This document shows positions 5,460 to 6,992 of a DNA stretch of 6,992 nt, in pieces. The stretch comes from an uncultured Planctomycetaceae bacterium (GTDB lineage Bacteria; Planctomycetota; Planctomycetia; Pirellulales; Thermoguttaceae). The position numbers and the translations under genes were made by a program. How positions within the stretch are numbered: the first letter of the stretch is position 1; every line of letters begins with the position of its first letter. The DNA is taken from positions 1-6,992 of the forward strand of contig CAMZHY010000190.1 in the NCBI GenBank assembly GCA_947307005.1, given 5' to 3'. The notes under the pieces are model-generated. The model searched no databases and was not told the origin of the DNA. It was given only the letters and a program-made list of their open reading frames with translations.

Positions 5460-6758
5460 ATGTTTTCCCGACGTTGGAACGGCGTTTTTGTCGCCGCGAC
5501 GACTTTGTTTTTTCTCTTGGGGAATCTTGCGTCCGCAACCGACGCGACGCTGGAAAGTCAGGTCGATTCCGCTTGGAACGCGATTTGGACGAATTTCTAC
5601 TCCCCTCAGACAAAGCTGTTCTATGATTTTCTCGAGTCGCTTGAACCTGGCAAAACGCTCGCGCATCTTCCGACGCCGGAAGAAGTGAAGTCGCTTGACC
5701 CCAATCCCTGCGGGTATGGGACCGCGATGGAAGATTGCGCGATTTCCGGCGGCGTGATTCTCGAAGCGCTAATCGATCGATACGCAAACGAAGAGACGCG
5801 CGGCGCCGACGCGGCGGAACTTGCGCGAATCAAGAGTCGGGCGAAAGACGTCTTTGACGGCTTGGAACTTCTCGCGACGGTTTCCGGTTCGCCGGGGTTC
5901 GTCGCGCGCGGAGTTAGTCCGAAGGCGCCGGGCGTCTGTTATATCAACAGTTCGCGGGATCAGGTCACGCATCTGACGCTCGCCGTTTGGGAATATTTCC
6001 GTTCCCCGCTTTCCGACGAAGAAACGCGGGGTCGCGCCGCCGCGATTCTTTTCGCCGTCGCCGACCGGATGACGCGCAACGTCACGCCGGAGAACGACTA
6101 CGACTTCCTCTGTTCCGACGGCTCGCATTGCCGCATCGGGATATGCCGGATGGCGAACGTCGAGGATCACGAGGCGGCGCGGCTGACGGCGATCTACTCC
6201 GTCGCGTGGGACGCCGCGAAGAGTCTCGGAAACGTGGAGAAGGAGTCGGAATATTGGGAACGCTGGCGCGCGATCGCGCCCGAGACGGTCGAGCAGTCGG
6301 CGCATATCATGAAGAACGAAGACCTGTTGCGACGCATGCCCGCGTACGCGTATCTTCAGATGCAGGAGTCGTTAAGCGTTCTCTACCGTCTCGAGTCCGA
6401 CCCTGAATTGAAGGAGAAGCTCGCCGAGACGATGAAGTTTATCGCCGGGCGTTCGGCGTCGCGTCAGGAGGGCGCGCTGACTAAACTCAGATCCCGCGAC
6501 TTAACGGCGGTCGCGCCGAACTGGCGGGAAGCGGGCGGACTCAACGGCGACTATCGCGTCTCGTGGTACGCGCCGCGCGAGTGCGGCGAGATTGCGCTGA
6601 CGATCGAGTTGGACGTCGCGGGCGATTCTTTCGATTCCAAAGCGGCGGAAACGCTTCGAAACGCGCTCATGACGCCCGATTTCGATAAAATCACTAGCTG
6701 CGGCGTCTTCCACCTTATCGGCGCGTATGAAAAAGCGAGACGGCTTGGGAAACTGTAG
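5460..6758 (+). CDS. Secreted all-helical protein, possibly six-hairpin-glycosidase-like
   Basis: This 432-residue protein opens with a signal peptide (basic RR at 4-5, hydrophobic 8-21, likely cut after ASA at 24-26). The rest looks helical, with motifs spaced as in an alpha/alpha toroid: GYGTAMEDCAISGG (85-98), LLATVSGSPGFVARG (137-151), INSSRDQVTH (162-171), NVTPENDYDFL (207-217) and, near the end, DYRVSWYAPRECGE (364-377). I recall similar uncharacterised proteins from planctomycetes and related bacteria, and the fold suggests the six-hairpin glycosidases, for example unsaturated uronyl hydrolases. The acidic residues Asp92 and Asp167 are candidates for the active site, but no family signature proves enzyme activity. 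Eight cysteines remain in the mature part, an even number compatible with disulfides. The gene lies right after the terminator-like hairpin; whether it has its own promoter or is read through from the aldolase operon is unclear. No good terminator follows it. Confidence 0.7.
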   Translation: MFSRRWNGVFVAATTLFFLLGNLASATDATLESQVDSAWNAIWTNFYSPQTKLFYDFLESLEPGKTLAHLPTPEEVKSLDPNPCGYGTAMEDCAISGGVILEALIDRYANEETRGADAAELARIKSRAKDVFDGLELLATVSGSPGFVARGVSPKAPGVCYINSSRDQVTHLTLAVWEYFRSPLSDEETRGRAAAILFAVADRMTRNVTPENDYDFLCSDGSHCRIGICRMANVEDHEAARLTAIYSVAWDAAKSLGNVEKESEYWERWRAIAPETVEQSAHIMKNEDLLRRMPAYAYLQMQESLSVLYRLESDPELKEKLAETMKFIAGRSASRQEGALTKLRSRDLTAVAPNWREAGGLNGDYRVSWYAPRECGEIALTIELDVAGDSFDSKAAETLRNALMTPDFDKITSCGVFHLIGAYEKARRLGKL

Positions 6759-6856
6759 AGTCGAGCGATTCAGAGGCGAAGTTTAACGCCGCCCCTTGAA
6801 GCTTGAAAAACGCGGTTCGTTGAATTGTCGAAACGTATGATAGAAGAACTTGGACT

Positions 6857-6992
6857 ATGAAAAGAACGATCTCGATTCTTATGTCGTTTCTCCTGATCGT
6901 CGGGTTTGTCGGCTGTTCCGACAATAGGACCTACGTTGTTACGGTCGAAGACGCGACGCAGCCCGAGTCCGAGCGGGTCGAGAGGGCGCGTA
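6857..6992 (+). CDS. Small lipoprotein, 5' end only
   Basis: The first 45 codons are visible before the window ends. MKRTI is followed by a hydrophobic stretch (about 5-19) and VGFVGC with Cys20 as the likely lipidation site, so this is an exported lipoprotein. What follows (SDNRTYVVTVEDATQPESE) matches no family I recognise. A TATGAT at 6836-6841 resembles a -10 box, but no matching -35 is seen. No clear Shine-Dalgarno precedes the ATG. A seven-codon frame from 6837 ends in a TGA that overlaps the ATG. The gap of 98 nt after the preceding gene shows no strong hairpin, so joint transcription is possible. Confidence 0.7.
   Translation, partial: MKRTISILMSFLLIVGFVGCSDNRTYVVTVEDATQPESERVERAR

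Noticed and set aside
6781..6856. A promoter for the last lipoprotein gene using TATGAT at 6836
   Set aside because: TTGAAA (6803-6808) is 27 nt away and TTGAAT (6820-6825) only 10 nt away; neither gives a normal spacer, so I do not call a promoter.

Overview
The window looks like chromosomal DNA from a GC-rich bacterium. My best guess is a planctomycete or another PVC-group member, possibly a gut or rumen type. This rests on the character of the proteins: a large transglutaminase-like lipoprotein with an acidic tail, a DUF4886-like SGNH esterase and a secreted all-helical protein. No marker gene settles it. I see no tRNA, rRNA, CRISPR array, insertion sequence or phage gene.

Layout. The left part is on the minus strand. 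It holds the 5' two thirds of pyrB (aspartate carbamoyltransferase, running off the left edge) and, upstream of it, an 826-residue putative lipoprotein with a degenerate transglutaminase-like core and a roughly 98-residue Glu/Ala/Pro/Asp/Ser tail. A 303-bp divergent intergenic region follows. It contains two good sigma70-type promoters facing away from each other, an imperfect palindrome between them, a pair of GAGA-N3-TCTC palindromes 30 bp apart over the lipoprotein start site, and a stem-loop at the 5' end of the rightward transcript.

The right part is on the plus strand. A KDPG aldolase fused to a C-terminal VOC (glyoxalase-like) domain is followed, 50 nt later, by a secreted SGNH hydrolase. 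Next comes a 13-bp perfect hairpin with a short T run, which looks like an intrinsic terminator. Only 25 nt later begins a 432-residue secreted protein with a six-hairpin-glycosidase-like appearance. The 5' end of another small lipoprotein gene runs off the right edge.

How the genes may work together. The aldolase cleaves KDPG, the end intermediate of uronate, gluconate and alginate breakdown. The esterase-like and glycosidase-like proteins are exported. A modest reading is a small locus that removes acyl groups from, and degrades, an acidic polysaccharide outside the cytoplasm, then channels the sugar acid through KDPG. This is inferred from gene order and fold, not from an identified substrate. 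The lipoprotein and pyrB belong to the opposite transcription unit and need not be related in function. I find no defence or mobile system here; the most unusual material is the divergent control region and the domain architectures of the lipoprotein and the aldolase.
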